64,000 bases of DNA from Zeugodacus cucurbitae (Eukaryota > Arthropoda > Insecta > Diptera > Tephritidae): positions 24,546,001-24,610,000 of the forward strand of contig NC_071670.1 in NCBI RefSeq assembly GCF_028554725.1, in the 5' to 3' direction. Shown piece by piece: positions 39,684 to 55,284 of this stretch. Under the pieces are notes generated by a model. It worked only from the letters and a program-made list of their open reading frames with translations. It was not told the DNA's origin and did not search any database. The stretch's first letter is position 1; the number at the start of each line of letters is the position of its first letter. Position numbers and translations under genes: made by a program.

Positions 39684-42240
39684 CATTTATTCATAATCAT
39701 TTATTTTGTATTTTATCACATGTAAGATAAAAGTTCACTTTCGTGCAAGTTAAATACCGACAAATAAAAACATAAAGAATGTTTATTCATAATCATTTAT
39801 TTTGAATTTTATCACATTTAATATCAAAGTTCACTTTCTTGAAAGTTGTTTATCGACAAATAGAAACATAAAGAATGTTTATTCATAATCATTTATTTTG
39901 TATTTTTATCAGATTTATGATCAAGTTCACATTCTTGCAAGTTGAATATTGACAAATAAAAACTTAAAGAACATTTATTCATAATCATTTATTTTGTATT
40001 TTATCACATTTAAGATCAAAGTTCACTTTCTTGCAAGTTGTTTATCGACAAATAGAAACATAAAGAATGTTTATTCATACTCATTTATTTTGTATTTTTA
40101 TCAGATTTATGATCAAGTTCACTTTCTTGCAAGTTAAATATCGACAAATAAAAACATAAAGAATGTTTACTCATAATCTTTTATTTTGTATTTTTATGAG
40201 ATTTATGATCAAGTTCACATTCTTGCAAGTTGAATATTGACAAATAAAAACATAAAGAACATTTATTCATAATCATTTATTTTGTATTTTATCACATTTA
40301 AGATCAAAGTTCACTTTCTTGCAAGTTGTTAATCGACAACTGAAAACATAAAGAACATTTATTCATAATCATTTATTTCATATTTTATCAGATTTAAGAT
40401 AAAAGTTCACTTTCGTGCAAGTTGAATATTAAAAATAAAAACATAAAGAACATTTATTCATAATCATTAATTTTGTATTTTTATCAGATTTAAGATCAAA
40501 GTTCACATTCTAGCAAGTTGAATATTGACAAATAAAAACATAAAGAACATACATTCATAATCATTTATTTCGTATTTTATCACATTTAAGATCAAAGTTC
40601 ACTTTCTTGCAAGTTGTTTATCGACAAATAGAAACATAAAGAATGTTTATTCATAATCATTTATTTTGTATTTTCATCAGATTTATGATCAAGTTCACTT
40701 TCTTGCAAGTTAAATATCGACAAATAAAAACATAAAGAATGTTTACTCATAATCATTTATTTTGTATTTTTATCAGATTTGTGATCAAGTTCACATTCTT
40801 GCAAGTTGAATATTGACAAACAAAAACATAAAGAACATTTATTCATAATCATTTATTTTGTATTTTATCACATTTAAGATCAAAGTTCACTTTCTTGCAA
40901 GTTGTTAATCGACAAATAAAAACATAAAGAATGTTTACTCATAATCATTTATTTTGTATTTTATCACATTTAATATCAAAGTTCACTTTCCTGCAAGTTA
41001 AATATCGATAAATAAAAACATAAAGAATGTTTATTCATAATCATTTATTTTGTATTTTATCACATTTAATATCAAAGTTCACTTTCCTGCAAGTTAAATA
41101 TCGACAAATAAAAGCATAAAGAATGTTTATTCATAATCATTTACTTTGTATTTTATCACATTTAAGATCAAAGTTCACTTTCTTGCAAGTTGTTTATCGA
41201 CAAATAGAAACATAAAGAATGTTTATTCATAATAATTTATTTTGTATTTTTATCAGATTTATGATCAAGTTCACTTTCTTGCAAGTTGAATATTGACAAA
41301 TAAAAACATAAAGAACATTTATTCATAATCATTTACTTTGTATTTTATCACATTTAAGATCAAAGTTCACTTTCTTGCAAGTTGTTTATCGACAAATAGA
41401 AACATAAAGAATGTTTATTCATAATAATTTATTTTGTATTTTTATCAGATTTATGATCAAGTTCACTTTCTTGCAAGTTAAATATCGACAAATAAAAACA
41501 TAAAGAATGTTTACTCATAATCACTTTCTTGCAAGTTAAATATCGACAAATAAAAACATAAAGAACGTTTACTCATAATCATTTATTTTGTATTTTTATC
41601 AGATTTATGATCAAGTTCACATTCTTGCAAGTTGTTTATCGACAAATAAAAACATAAAGAACATTTATTCATAATCATTTATTTTGTATTTTATCACATG
41701 TAAGATAAAAGTTCACTTTCCTGCAATTTAAATATCGACAAATAAAAACATAAAGAATGTTTATTCCTAATCATTTATTTTGTATTTTATCACATTTAAT
41801 ATCAAAGTTCACTTTCCTGCAAGTTAAATATCGATAAATAAAAACATAAAGAATGTTTATTCATAATCATTTATTTTGTATTTTATCACATTTAATATCA
41901 AAGTTCACATTCTAGCAAATTGAATATGGACAAATAAAAACATAAAGAACATTTATTTATAATCATTTATTTTGTATTTTATCACATGCAAGATAAAAGT
42001 TCACTTTCCTGCAAGTTAAATATCGACAAATAAAAACATAAAGAATGTTTATTCATAATCATTTATTTTGTATTTTTATCAGATTTATGATCAAGTTCAC
42101 ATTCTTGCATGTTGAATATTGACAAATAAAAACATAAAGAACATTTATTCATAATCATTTATTTTGTATTTTATCACATTTAAGATCAAAGTTCCTTTTA
42201 TTGCAAGTTGAATATCGACAAAAAAAAAGCATAAAGAATG
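39684..42240. repeat. Higher-order unit C, copy 4 (incomplete)
   Basis: cattaatttt is at 40465 and tcatactc near 40075. Near 41517 it loses about one monomer relative to the other copies, going from aatcactttcttgcaag directly into a class C junction. Ends with a cctttt monomer that has a run of nine A near 42210. Confidence 0.83.
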
Positions 42241-43600
42241 TTTATTCATAATCATTTATTTCGTATTTTATCACATTTAAGATCAAAGTTCACTTTCTTG
42301 CAAGTTGTTTATCGACAAATAGAAACATAAAGAATGATTATTCATAATAATTTATTTTGTATTTTTATCAGATATATGATCGAGTTCACTTTCTTGCAAG
42401 TTAAATATCGACAAATAAAAACATAAAGAATGTTTACTCATAATCACTTTCTTGCAAGTTGTTTATCGACAAATAAAAACATAAAGAACATTTATTCATA
42501 ATCATTTATTTTGTATTTTATCACATGTAAGATAAAAGTTCACTTTCCTGCAATTTAAATATCGACAAATAAAAACATAAAGAATGTTTATTCCTAATCA
42601 TTTATTTTGTATTTTATCACATTTAATATCAAAGTTCACTTTCCTGCAAGTTAAATATCGACGAATAAAAAATATAAAGAATGTTTATTCATAATCATTT
42701 ATTTTGTATTTTTATCACATTTAATATCAAAGTTCACATTCTAGCAAATTGAATATGGACAAATAAAAACATAAAGAACATTTATTTATAATCATTTATT
42801 TTGTATTTTATCACATGCAAGATAAAAGTTCACTTTCCTGCAAGTTAAATATCGACAAATAAAAACATAAAGAATGTTTATTCATAATCATTTATTTTGT
42901 ATTTTTATCAGATTTATGATCAAGTTCACATTCTTGCATGTTGAATATAGACAAATAAAAACATAAAGAACATTTATTCATAATCATTTATTTTGTATTT
43001 TATCACATTTAAGATCAAAGTTCCTTTTATTGCAAGTTGAATATCGACAAAAAAAAGCATAAAGAATGTTTATTCATAATCATTTATTTCGTATTTTATC
43101 ACATTTAAGATCAAAGTTCACTTTCTTGCAAGTTGTTTATCGACAAATAGAAACATAAAGAATGTTTATTCATAATAATTTATTTTGTATTTTTATCAGA
43201 TATATGATCGAGTTCACTTTCTTGCAAGTTAAATATCGACAAATAAAAACATAAAGAATGTTTACTCATAATCACTTTCTTGCAAGTTGTTTATCGACAA
43301 ATAAAAACATAAAGAACATTTATTCATAATCATTTATTTTGTATTTTATCACATGTAAGATAAAAGTTCACTTTCCTGCAATTTAAATATCGACAAATAA
43401 AAACATAAAGAATGTTTATTCCTAATCATTTATTTTGTATTTTATCACATTTAATATCAAAGTTCACTTTCCTGCAAGTTAAATATCGACGAATAAAAAA
43501 TATAAAGAATGTTTATTCATAATCATTTATTTTGTATTTTTATCACATTTAATATCAAAGTTCACATTCTAGCAAATTGAATATGGACAAATAAAAACAT
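42241..43600. repeat. 828-bp tandem duplication
   Basis: gatatatgatcgag is at 42371 and 43199 (shift 828), and the surrounding monomer order is the same in both. A related single copy is at 30652. Short A-runs in the cctttt monomer vary between eight and nine A among copies (near 30492, 33875, 36535, 42210, 43050). Confidence 0.85.
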
Positions 43601-46600
43601 TAAGAACATTTATTCATAATCATTTTTTTTGTATTTTATCACATGTAAGATAAAAGTTCACTTTCCTGCAAGTTAAATATCGACAAATAAAAACATAAAG
43701 AATGTTTATTCATAATCATTTATTTTGTATTTTATCACATTTAATATCAAAGTTCACTTTCTTGCAAGTTGTTTATCGACAAATAGAAACATAAATAATG
43801 TTTATTCATAATCATGTATTTTGTATTTTTATCAGATTTATGATCAAGTTCACATTCTTGCAAGTTGAATATTGACAAATAAAAACATAAAGAACATTTA
43901 TTCATAATCATTTATTTTGTATTTTATCACATTTAAGATCAAAGTTCCTTTTCTTGCAAGTTGAGTATCGACAAATAAAAGCATAAAGAATGTTTATTCA
44001 TAATCATTTACTTTGTATTTTATCACATTTAATATCAAAGTTCACTTTCTTGCAAGTTGTTTATCGACAAATAGAAACATAAAGAATGTTTATTCATAAT
44101 CATTTTTTTTGTATTTTCATCAGATTTGTGATCAAGTTCACTTTCTTGCAAGTTAAATATCGACAAATAAAAACATAAAGAATGTTTACTCATAATCATT
44201 TATTTTGTATTTTTATCAGATTTGTGATCAAGTTCACATTCTTGCAAGTTGAATATTGACAATCAAAAACATAAAGAACATTTATTCATAATCATTTATT
44301 TTGTATTTTATCACATGTAAGATAAAAGTTCACTTTCTTGCAAGTTAAATATCGACGAATAAAAACATAAAGAATGTTTACTCATAATCATTTATTTTGT
44401 ATTTTATCACATTTAATATCAAAGTTCACTTTCCTGCAAGTTGTTTATCGACAAATAGAAATATAAAGAATGTTTATTCATAATCATGTATTTTGTATTT
44501 TTATCAGATTTATGATCAAGTTCACATTCTTGCAAGTTGAATATTGACAAATAAAAACATAAAGAACATTTATTCATAATCATTTATTTTGTATTTTATC
44601 ACATTTAAGATCAAAGTTCCTTTTCTTGCAAGTTGAGTATCGACAAATAAAAGCATAAAGAACATTTATTCATAATCATTTATTTTGTATTTTATCACAT
44701 TTAATATCAAAGTTCACTTTCCTGCAAGTTAAATATCGATAAATAAAAACATAAAAATGTTTATTCATAATCATTTATTTTGTATTTTATCACATTTAAT
44801 ATCAAAGTTCACTTTCCTGCAAGTTAAATATCGACAAATAAAAGCATGAAGAATGTTTATTCATAATCATTTACTTTGTATTTTATCACATTTAAGATCA
44901 AAGTTCACTTTCTTGCAAGTTGTTTATCGATAAATAGAAACATAAAGAATGTTTATTCATAATCATTTATTTTGTATTTTTATCAGATTTATGATCAAGT
45001 TCACATTCTTGCACGTTGAATATTGACAAATAACAACATAAAGAACATTTTTCATAATCATTTATTTTGTATTTTATCACATTTAAGATCAAAGTTCCTT
45101 TTCTTGCAAGTTGAATATCGACAAATAAAAGCATAAAGAATGTTTATTCATAATCACTTACTTTGTATTTTTTCACATTTAAGATCAAAGTTCACTTTCT
45201 TGCAAGTTGTTTATCGACAAACAGAAACATAAAGAATGTTTATTCATAATAATTTATTTTGTATTTTTATCAGATTTATGATCAAGTTCACTTTCTTGCA
45301 AGTTAAATATCGACAAATAAAAACATAAAGAATGTTTACTCATAATCACTTTCTTGCAAGTTGTTTATCGACAAATAGAAACACAAAGAATGTTTATTCA
45401 TAATCATTTATTTTGTATTTTTATCAGATTTATGATCAAGTTCACTTTCTTGCAAGTTAAATATCGACAAATAAAAACATAAAGAATGTTTACTCATAAT
45501 CATTTATTTTGTATTTTTATCAGATTTATGATCAAGTTCACATTCTTGCAAGTTGTTTATCGACAAATAAAAACATAAAGAACATTTATTCATAATCATT
45601 TATTTTGTATTTTATCACATGTAAGATAAAAGTTCACTTTGCTGCAATTTAAATATCGACAAATAAAAACATAAAGAATGTTTATTCCTAATCATTTATT
45701 TTGTATTTTATCACATTTAATATCAAAGTTCAATTTCCTGCAAGTTAAATATCGACAAATAAAAACATAAAGAATGTTTATTCATAATCATTTATTTTGT
45801 ATTTTTATCACATTTAATATCAAAGTTTACATTCTAGCAAATTGAATATGGACAAATAAAAACATAAAGAACATTTATTCATAATCATTTATTTTGTATT
45901 TTATCACATGCAAGATAAAAGTTCACTTTCCTGCAAGTTAAATATCGACAAATAAAAACATAAAAAATGTTTACTCATAATCATTTATTTTGTATTTTTA
46001 TCAGATTTGTGATCAAGTTCACATTCTTGCAAGTTGAATATTGACAAACAAAAACATAAAGAACATTTATTCATAATCATTTATTTTGTATTTTATCACA
46101 TTTAAGATCAAAGTTCACTTTCTTGCAAGTTGTTTATCGACAACTGGAAACATAAAGAACATTTATTCATAATCATTTATTTCATATTTTATCACATTTA
46201 AGATCAAAGTTCACTTTCTTGCAAGTTGTTTATCGACAAATAAAAACATTAAGAATGTTTATTCATAATCATTTATTTTGTATTTTATCACATTTAATAT
46301 CAAAGTTCACTTTCTTGCAAGTTGTTTATCGACAAATAGAAACATAAAGAATGTTTATTCATAATCATGTATTTTGTATTTTTATCAGATTTATGATCAA
46401 GTTCACATTCTTGCAAGTTGAATATTGACAAATAAAAACATAAAGAACATTTATTCATAATCATTTATTTTGTATTTTATCACATTTAAGATCAAAGTTC
46501 CTTTTCTTGCAAGTTGAGTATCGACAAATAAAAGCATAAAGAATGTTTATTCATAATCATTTACTTTGTATTTTATCACATTTAAGATCAAAGTTCACTT

Positions 46601-47639
46601 TCTTGCAAGTTGTTTATCGACAAATAGAAACATAAAGAATGTTTATTCATAATCATTTATTTTGTATTTTCATCAGATTTATGATCAAGTTCACTTTCTT
46701 GCAAGTTAAATATCGACAAATAAAAACATAAAAAATGTTTACTCATAATCATTTATTTTGTATTTTTATCAGATTTGTGATCAAGTTCACATTCTTGCAA
46801 GTTGAATATTGACAAACAAAAACATAAAGAACATTTATTCATAATCATTTATTTTGTATTTTATCACATTTAAGATCAAAGTTCACTTTCTTGCAAGTTG
46901 TTTATCGACAACTGGAAACATAAAGAACATTTATTCATAATCATTTATTTCATATTTTATCACATTTAAGATCAAAGTTCACTTTCTTGCAAGTTGTTTA
47001 TCGACAAATAAAAACATTAAGAATGTTTATTCATAATCATTTATTATGTATTTTCATCAGATTTATGATCAAGTTCACTTTCTTGCAAGTTGTTTATCGA
47101 CAAATAGAAACATAAAGAATGTTTATTCATAATCATTTATTTTGTATTTTATCACATTTAAGATCAAAGTTCCTTTTCTTGCAAGTTGAGTATCGACAAA
47201 TAGAAACATAAAGAATGTTTATTCATAATGATTTATTTTGTATTTTTATCAGATTTATGATCAAGTTCACTTTCTTGCAAGTTGTTTATCGACAAATAGA
47301 AACATAAAAAATGTTTATTCATAATCATTTATTTTGTATTTTCATCAGATTTATGATCAAGTTCACTTTCTTGCAAGTTAAATATCGACAAATAAAAACA
47401 TAAAGAATGTTTACTCATAATCACTTTCTTGCAAGTTGTTTATCGACAAATAGAAACAAAAAGAATGTTTATTCATAATCATTTATTTTGTATTTTTATC
47501 AGATTTATGATCAAGTTCACTTTCTTGCAAGTTAAATATCGACAAATAAAAACATAAAGAATGTTTACTCATAATCATTTATTTTGTATTTTTATCAGAT
47601 TTATGATCAAGTTCACATTCTTGCAAGTTGTTTATCGAC
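43601..47639. repeat. Satellite block with a 2075-bp displaced segment
   Basis: Monomer order at about 45.34-46.0 kb recurs from about 47.41 kb (tttacattctag at 45826 and 47901, shift 2075). The class marker gagtatcg recurs near 43.95, 44.63, 46.52 and 47.19 kb. A half-length junction (cataatcactttcttgc) is near 45.34 and 47.42 kb. No coding potential is seen. Confidence 0.82.
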
Positions 47640-50600
47640 AAATAAAAACATAAAGAACATTTATTCATAATCATTTATTTTGTATTTTATCACATGTAGG
47701 ATAAAAGTTCACTTTCCTGCAATTTAAATATCGACAAATAAAAACATAAAGAATGTTTATTCCTAATCATTTATTTTGTATTTTATCACATTTAATATCA
47801 AAGTTCAATTTCCTGCAAGTTAAATATCGGCAAATAAAAACATAAAGAATGTTTATTCATAATCATTTATTTTGTATTTTTATCACATTTAATATCAAAG
47901 TTTACATTCTAGCAAATTGAATATGGACAAATAAAAACATAAAGAACATTTATTCATAATCATTTATTTTGTATTTTATCACATGCAAGATAAAAGTTCA
48001 CTTTCCTGCAAGTTAAATATCGACAAATAAAAACATAAAGAATGTTTATTCATAATCATTTATTTTGTATTTTATCACATTTAATATCAAAGTTCACTTT
48101 CTTGCAAGTTGTTTATCGACAAATAGAAACATAAAGAATGTTTATTCATAATCATGTATTTTGTATTATTATCAGATTTATGATCAAGTTCACATTCTTG
48201 CAAGTTGAATATTGACAAATAAAAACATAAAGAACATTTATTCATAATCATTTATTTTGTATTTTATCACATTTAAGATCAAAGTTCCTTTTCTTGCAAG
48301 TTGAGTATCGACAAATAAAAGCATAAAGAATGTTTATTCATAATCATTTACTTTGTATTTTATCACATTTAAGATCAATGTTCACTTTCTTGCAAGTTGT
48401 TTATCGACAAATAGAAACATAAAGAATGTTTATTCATAATCATTTATTTTGTATTTTCATCAGATTTATGATCAAGTTCACTTTCTTGCAAGTTAAATAT
48501 CGACAAATAAAAACATAAAAAATGTTTACTCATAATCATTTATTTTGTATTTTTATCAGATTTGTGATCAAGTTCACATTCTTGCAAGTTGAATATTGAC
48601 AAACAAAAACATAAAGAACATTTATTCATAATCATTTATTTTGTATGTTATCACATTTAAGATCAAAGTTCACTTTCTTGCAAGTTGTTTATCGACAACT
48701 GGAAACATAAAGAACATTTATTCATAATCATTTATTTTATATTTTATCAGATTTAAGATAAAAGTTCACTTTCGTGCAAGTTGAATATCGACAAATAAAA
48801 ACATAAAGAAAATAAATTCATAATCATTTATTTCGTATTTTAACACATTTAAGGTCAAAGTTCACTTTCTTGCGAGTTGAATATTAAAAATAAAAACATA
48901 AAGAACATTTATACATAATCATTTATTTTGTATTTTTATCAGATTTATGATCAAAGTTCACATTCTTCCAAGTTGAATATTGACAAATAAAAACATAAAG
49001 AGCATAAATTTATAATCATTTATTTTGTATGTTATCACATTTAAGATCAAAGTTCACTTTCTTGCAAGTTGTTTATCGACAACTGGAAACATAAAGAACA
49101 TTTATTCATAATCATTTATTTTATATTTTATCAGATTTAAGATAAAAGTTCACTTTCGTGCAAGTTGAATATCGACAAATAAAAACATAAAGAAAATAAA
49201 TTCATAATCATTTATTTCGTATTTTAACACATTTAAGGTCAAAGTTCACTTTCTTGCGAGTTGAATATTAAAAATAAAAACATAAAGAACATTTATTCAT
49301 AATCATTTATTTCATATTTTATCACATTTAAGATCAAAGTTCACTTTCTTGCAAGTTGTTTTTCGACAAATAAAAACATTAAGAATGTTTATTCATAATC
49401 ATTTATTATGTATTTTATCAGATTTATGATCAAAGTTCACATTCTTGCAAGTTGAATATTGACAAATAAAAACATAAAGAACATAAATTCATAATCATTT
49501 ATTTCGTATTTTATCACATTTAAGATCAAAGTTCACTATCTTGCAAGTTAAATATCGACAAATAGAAACATAAAGAATGTTTATTCATAATCATTTATTT
49601 TGTATTTTTATTCATAATCATTTATTTTGTATTTTATCACATGTAAGATAAAAGTTCACTTTCCTGCAAGTTAAATAATGACAAATAAAAACATAAAGAA
49701 TGTTTATTCATAATCATTTATTTTGTATTTTATCACATTTAATATCAAAGTTCACTTTCCTGCAAGTTAAATATCAACAAATAAAAACATTAAGAATGTT
49801 TATTCATAATCATTTATTATGTATTTTATCAGATTTATGATCAAGTTCACATTCTTGCAAGTTGAATATTGACAAATAAAAACATAAAGAACATTTATTC
49901 ATAATCATTTATTTTGTATTTTATCACTTTTAAGATCAAAGTTCGCTTTCTTGCAAGTTGTTTATCGACAAATAAAAACATAATGAATGTTTATTCATAA
50001 TCATTTATTTTGTATTTTATCACATTTAAGATCAAAGTTCACTATCTTGCAAGTTAAATATCGACAAATAGAAACATAAAGAATGTTTATTCATAATCAT
50101 TTATTTTGTATTTTTATTCATAATCATTTATTTTGTATTTTATCACATGTAAGATAAAAGTTCACTTTCCTGCAAGTTAAATAATGACAAATAAAAACAT
50201 AAAGAATGTTTATTCATAATCATTTATTTTGTATTTTATCACATTTAATATCAAAGTTCACTTTCCTGCAAGTTAAATATCGACAAATAAAAACATAAAG
50301 AATATTTATTCATAATCATTTATTTTGTATTTTATCACATTTAATATCAAAGTTCACATTCTAGCAAGTTGAATATTGACAAATAAAAACATAAAGAACA
50401 TTTATTCAAAATCATTTATTTTGTATTTTATCACATGTAAGATAAAAGTTCACTTTCCTGCAAGTTAAATACCGACAAATAAAAACATAAAGAACATTTA
50501 TTCATAATCATTTATTTTGTATTTTATCACATGTAAGATAAAAGTTCACTTTCCCGCAAGTTAAATACCGACAAATAAAAACATAAAGAATGTTTATTCA

Positions 50601-53600
50601 TAATCATTTATTTTGTATTTTATCACATTTAATATCAAAGTTCACTTTCCTGCAAGTTAAATATCGACAAATAAAAACATTAAGAATGTTTATTCATAAT
50701 CATTTATTTTGTATTTTATCACATTTAATATCAAAGTTCACTTTCCTGCAAGTTAAATATCGACAAATAAAAGCATAAAGAATGTTTATTCATAATCATT
50801 TACTTTGTATTTTATCACATTTAAGATCAAAGTTCACTTTCTTGCAAGTTGTTTATCGACAAATAGAAACATAAAGAATGTTTATTCATAATCATTTATT
50901 TTGTATTTTTATCAGATTTATGATCAAGTTCACATTCTTGCAAGTTGAATATTGACAAATAAAAACATAAAGAACATTTATTCATAATCATTTACTTTGT
51001 ATTTTATCACATTTAAGATCAAAGTTCACTTTCTTGCAAGTTGTTTATCGACATATAGAAACATAAAGAATGTTTATTCATAATCATTTATTTTGTATTT
51101 TCATCAGATTTATGATCAAGTTCACTTTCCTGCAAGTTAAATATCGACAAATAAAAACATAAAAAATGTTTACTCATAATCATTTATTTTGTATTTTTAT
51201 CAGATTTGTGATCAAGTTCACATTCTTGCAAGTTGAATATTGACAAACAAAAACATAAAGAACATTTATTCATAATCATTTATTTTGTATGTTATCACAT
51301 TTAAGATCAAAGTTCACTTTCCTGCAAGTTAAATATCGACAAATAAAAACATTAAGAATGTTTATTCATAATCATTTATTTTGTATTTTATCACATTTAA
51401 TATCAAAGTTCACTTTCTTGCAAGTTGTTTATCGACAAATAGAAACATAAAGAATGTTTATTCATAATCATTTATTTTATATTTTATCAGATTTAAGATA
51501 AAAGTTCACTTTCGTGCAAGTTGAATATCGACAAATAAAAACATAAAGAAAATAAATTCATAATCATTTATTTCGTATTTTAACACATTTAAGGTCAAAG
51601 TTCACTTTCTTGCGAGTTGAATATTAAAAATAAAAACTTAAAGAACATTTATACATAATCATTTATTTTGTATTTTTATCAGATTTAATATCAAAGTTCA
51701 CTTTCCTGCAAGTTAAATATCGACAAATAAAAACATTAAGAATGTTTATTCATAATCATTTATTTTGTATTTCATCACATTTAATATCAAAGTTCACTTT
51801 CCTGCAAGTTAAATATCGACAAATAAAAGCATAAAGAATGTTTATTCATAATCATTTACTTTGTATTTTATCACATTTAAGATAAAAGTTCACTTTCCTG
51901 CAAGTTAAATACCGACAAATAAAAACATAAAGAACATTTATTCATAATCATTTATTTTGTATTTTATCACATGTAAGATAAAAGTTCACTTTCCCGCAAG
52001 TTAAATACCGACAAATAAAAACATAAAGAATGTTTATTCATAATCATTTATTTTGTATTTTATCACATTTAATATCAAAGTTCACTTTCCTGCAAGTTAA
52101 ATATCGACAAATAAAAACATTAAGAATGTTTATTCATAATCATGTATTTTGTATTATTATCAGATTTATGATCAAGTTCACATTCTTGCAAGTTGAATAT
52201 TGACAAATAAAAACATAAAGAATGTTTATTCATAATCATTTATTTTGTATTTTATCACGTTTAATATCAAAGTTCACTTTCCTGCAAGTTAAATATCGAC
52301 AAATAAAAACATTAAGAATGTTTATTCATAATCATTTATTTTGTATTTTATCACATTTAATATCAAAGTTCACTTTCCTGCAAGTTAAATATCGACAAAT
52401 AAAAGCATAAAGAATGTTTATTCATAATCATTTGCTTTGTATTTTATCACATTTAAGATAAAAGTTCACTTTCCTGCAAGTTAAATACCGACAAATAAAA
52501 ACATAAAGAACATTTATTCATAATCATTTATTTTGTATTTTATCACATGTAAGATAAAAGTTCACTTTCCCGCAAGTTAAATACCGACAAATAAAAACAT
52601 AAAGAATGTTTATTCATAATCATTTATTTTGTATTTTATCACATTTAATATCAAAGTTCACTTTCCTGCAAGTTAAATATCGACAAATAAAAACATTAAG
52701 AATGTTTATTCATAATCATTTATTTTGTATTTTATCACATTTAATATCAAAGTTCACTTTCTTGCAAGTTGTTTATCGACAAATAGAAACATAAAGAATG
52801 TTTATTCATAATCATGTATTTTGTATTATTATCAGATTTATGATCAAGTTCACATTCTTGCAAGTTGAATATTGACAAATAAAAACATAAAGAACATTTA
52901 TTCATAATCATTTATTTTGTATTTTATCACATTTAAGATCAAAGTTCCTTTTCTTGCAAGTTGTGTATCGACAAATAAAAGCATAAAGAATGTTTATTCA
53001 TAATCATTTACTTTGTATTTTATCACATTTAAGATCAATGTTCACTTTCTTGCAAGTTGTTTATCGACAAATAGAAACATAAAGAATGTTTATTCATAAT
53101 CATTTATTTTGTATTTTCATCAGATTTATGATCAAGTTCACTTTCTTGCAAGTTAAATATCGACAAATAAAAACATAAAAAATGTTTACTCATAATCATT
53201 TATTTTGTATTTTTATCAGATTTGTGATCAAGTTCACATTCTTGCAAGTTGAATATTGACAAACAAAAACATAAAGAACATTTATTCATAATCATTTATT
53301 TTGTATGTTATCACATTTAAGATCAAAGTTCACTTTCTTGCAAGTTGTTTATCGACAACTGGAAACATAAAGAACATTTATTCATAATCATTTATTTTAT
53401 ATTTTATCAGATTTAAGATAAAAGTTCACTTTCGTGCAAGTTGAATATCGACAAATAAAAACATAAAGAAAATAAATTCATAATCATTTATTTCATATTT
53501 TAACACATTTAAGGTCAAAGTTCACTTTCTTGCGAGTTGAATATTAAAAATAAAAACATAAAGAACATTTATACATAATCATTTATTTTGTATTTTTATC

Positions 53601-55284
53601 AGATTTATGATCAAAGTTCACATTCTTCCAAGTTGAATATTGACAAATAAAAACATAAAGAGCATAAATTTATAATCATTTATTTCGTATTTTATCACAT
53701 TTAAGATCAAAGTTCACTTTCTTGCAAGTTGAATATTAAAAATAAAAACGTAAAGAATGTTTATTCATAATCATTTATTTTGTATTTTATCAGATTTATG
53801 ATCAAGTTCACATTCTTGCAAGTTGAATATTGACAAATAAAAACATAAAGAACATTTATTCATAATCATTTATTTCATATTTTATCACATTTAAGATCAA
53901 AGTTCACTTTCTTGCAAGTTGTTTATCGACAAATAAAAACATTAAGAATGTTTATTCATAATCATTTATTATGTATTTTATCAGATTTATGATCAAAGTT
54001 CACATTCTTGCAAGTTGAATATTGACAAAGAAAAACATAAAGAACATAAATTCATAATCATTTATTTCGTATTTTATCACATTTAAGATCAAAGTTCACT
54101 ATCTTGCAAGTTAAATATCGACAAATAGAAACATAAAGAATGTTTATTCATAATCATTTATTTTGTATTTTTATTCATAATCATTTATTTTGTATTTTAT
54201 CACATGTAAGATAAAAGTTCACTTTCCTGCAAGTTAAATAATGACAAATAAAAACATAAAGAATGTTTATTCATAATCATTTATTTTGTATTTTATCACA
54301 TTTAATATCAAAGTTCACTTTCCTGCAAGTTAAATATCGACAAATAAAAACATTAAGAATGTTTATTCATAATCATTTATTATGTATTTTATCAGATTTA
54401 TGATCAAGTTCACATTCTTGCAAGTTGAATATTGACAAATAAAAACATAAAGAACATTTATTCATAATCATTTATTTTGTATTTTATCACTTTTAAGATC
54501 AAAGTTCGCTTTCTTGCAAGTTGTTTACCGACAAATAAAAACATAATGAATGTTTATTCATAATTATTTATTTTGTATTTTATCACATTTAAGATCAAAG
54601 TTCACTATCTTGCAAGTTAAATATCGACAAATAGAAACATAAAGAATGTTTATTCATAATCATTTATTTTGTATTTTTATTCATAATCATTTATTTTGTA
54701 TTTTATCACATGTAAGATAAAAGTTCACTTTCCTGCAAGTTGAATATTGACAAATAAAAACATAAAGAACATTTATTCATAATCATTTATTTTGTATTTT
54801 ATCACTTTTAAGATCAAAGTTCGCTTTCTTGCAAGTTGTTTACCGACAAATAAAAACATAATGAATGCTTATTCATAATCATTTATTTTGTATTTTATCA
54901 CATTTAAGATCAAAGTTCACTATCTTGCAAGTTAAATATCGACAAATAGAAACATAAAGAATGTTTATTCATAATCATTTATTTTGTATTTTTATTCATA
55001 ATCATTTATTTTGTATTTTATCACATGTAAGATAAAAGTTCACTTTCCTGCAAGTTAAATAATGACAAATAAAAACATAAAGAATGTTTATTCATAATCA
55101 TTTATTTTGTATTTTTATTCATAATCATTTATTTTGTATTTTATCACATGTAAGATAAAAGTTCACTTTCCTGCAAGTTAAATAATGACAAATAAAAACA
55201 TAAAGAATGTTTATTCATAATCATTTATTATGTATTTTATCAGATTTATGATCAAGTTCACATTCTTGCAAGTTGAATATTGAC
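47640..55284. repeat. Superunit of about 7.6 kb, copy 1
   Basis: Contains the gtattattatcag marker at 48162, 52151 and 52823 and compound monomers (tattcataatc twice) near 49.6, 50.1, 54.2, 54.7, 55.0 and 55.1 kb. The same long order of variants starts again at about 55285. Within it, about 50590-50780, 52222-52410 and 52606-52794 hold pairs of monomers with cattaag instead of cataaag, giving short fortuitous open frames. Confidence 0.85.
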
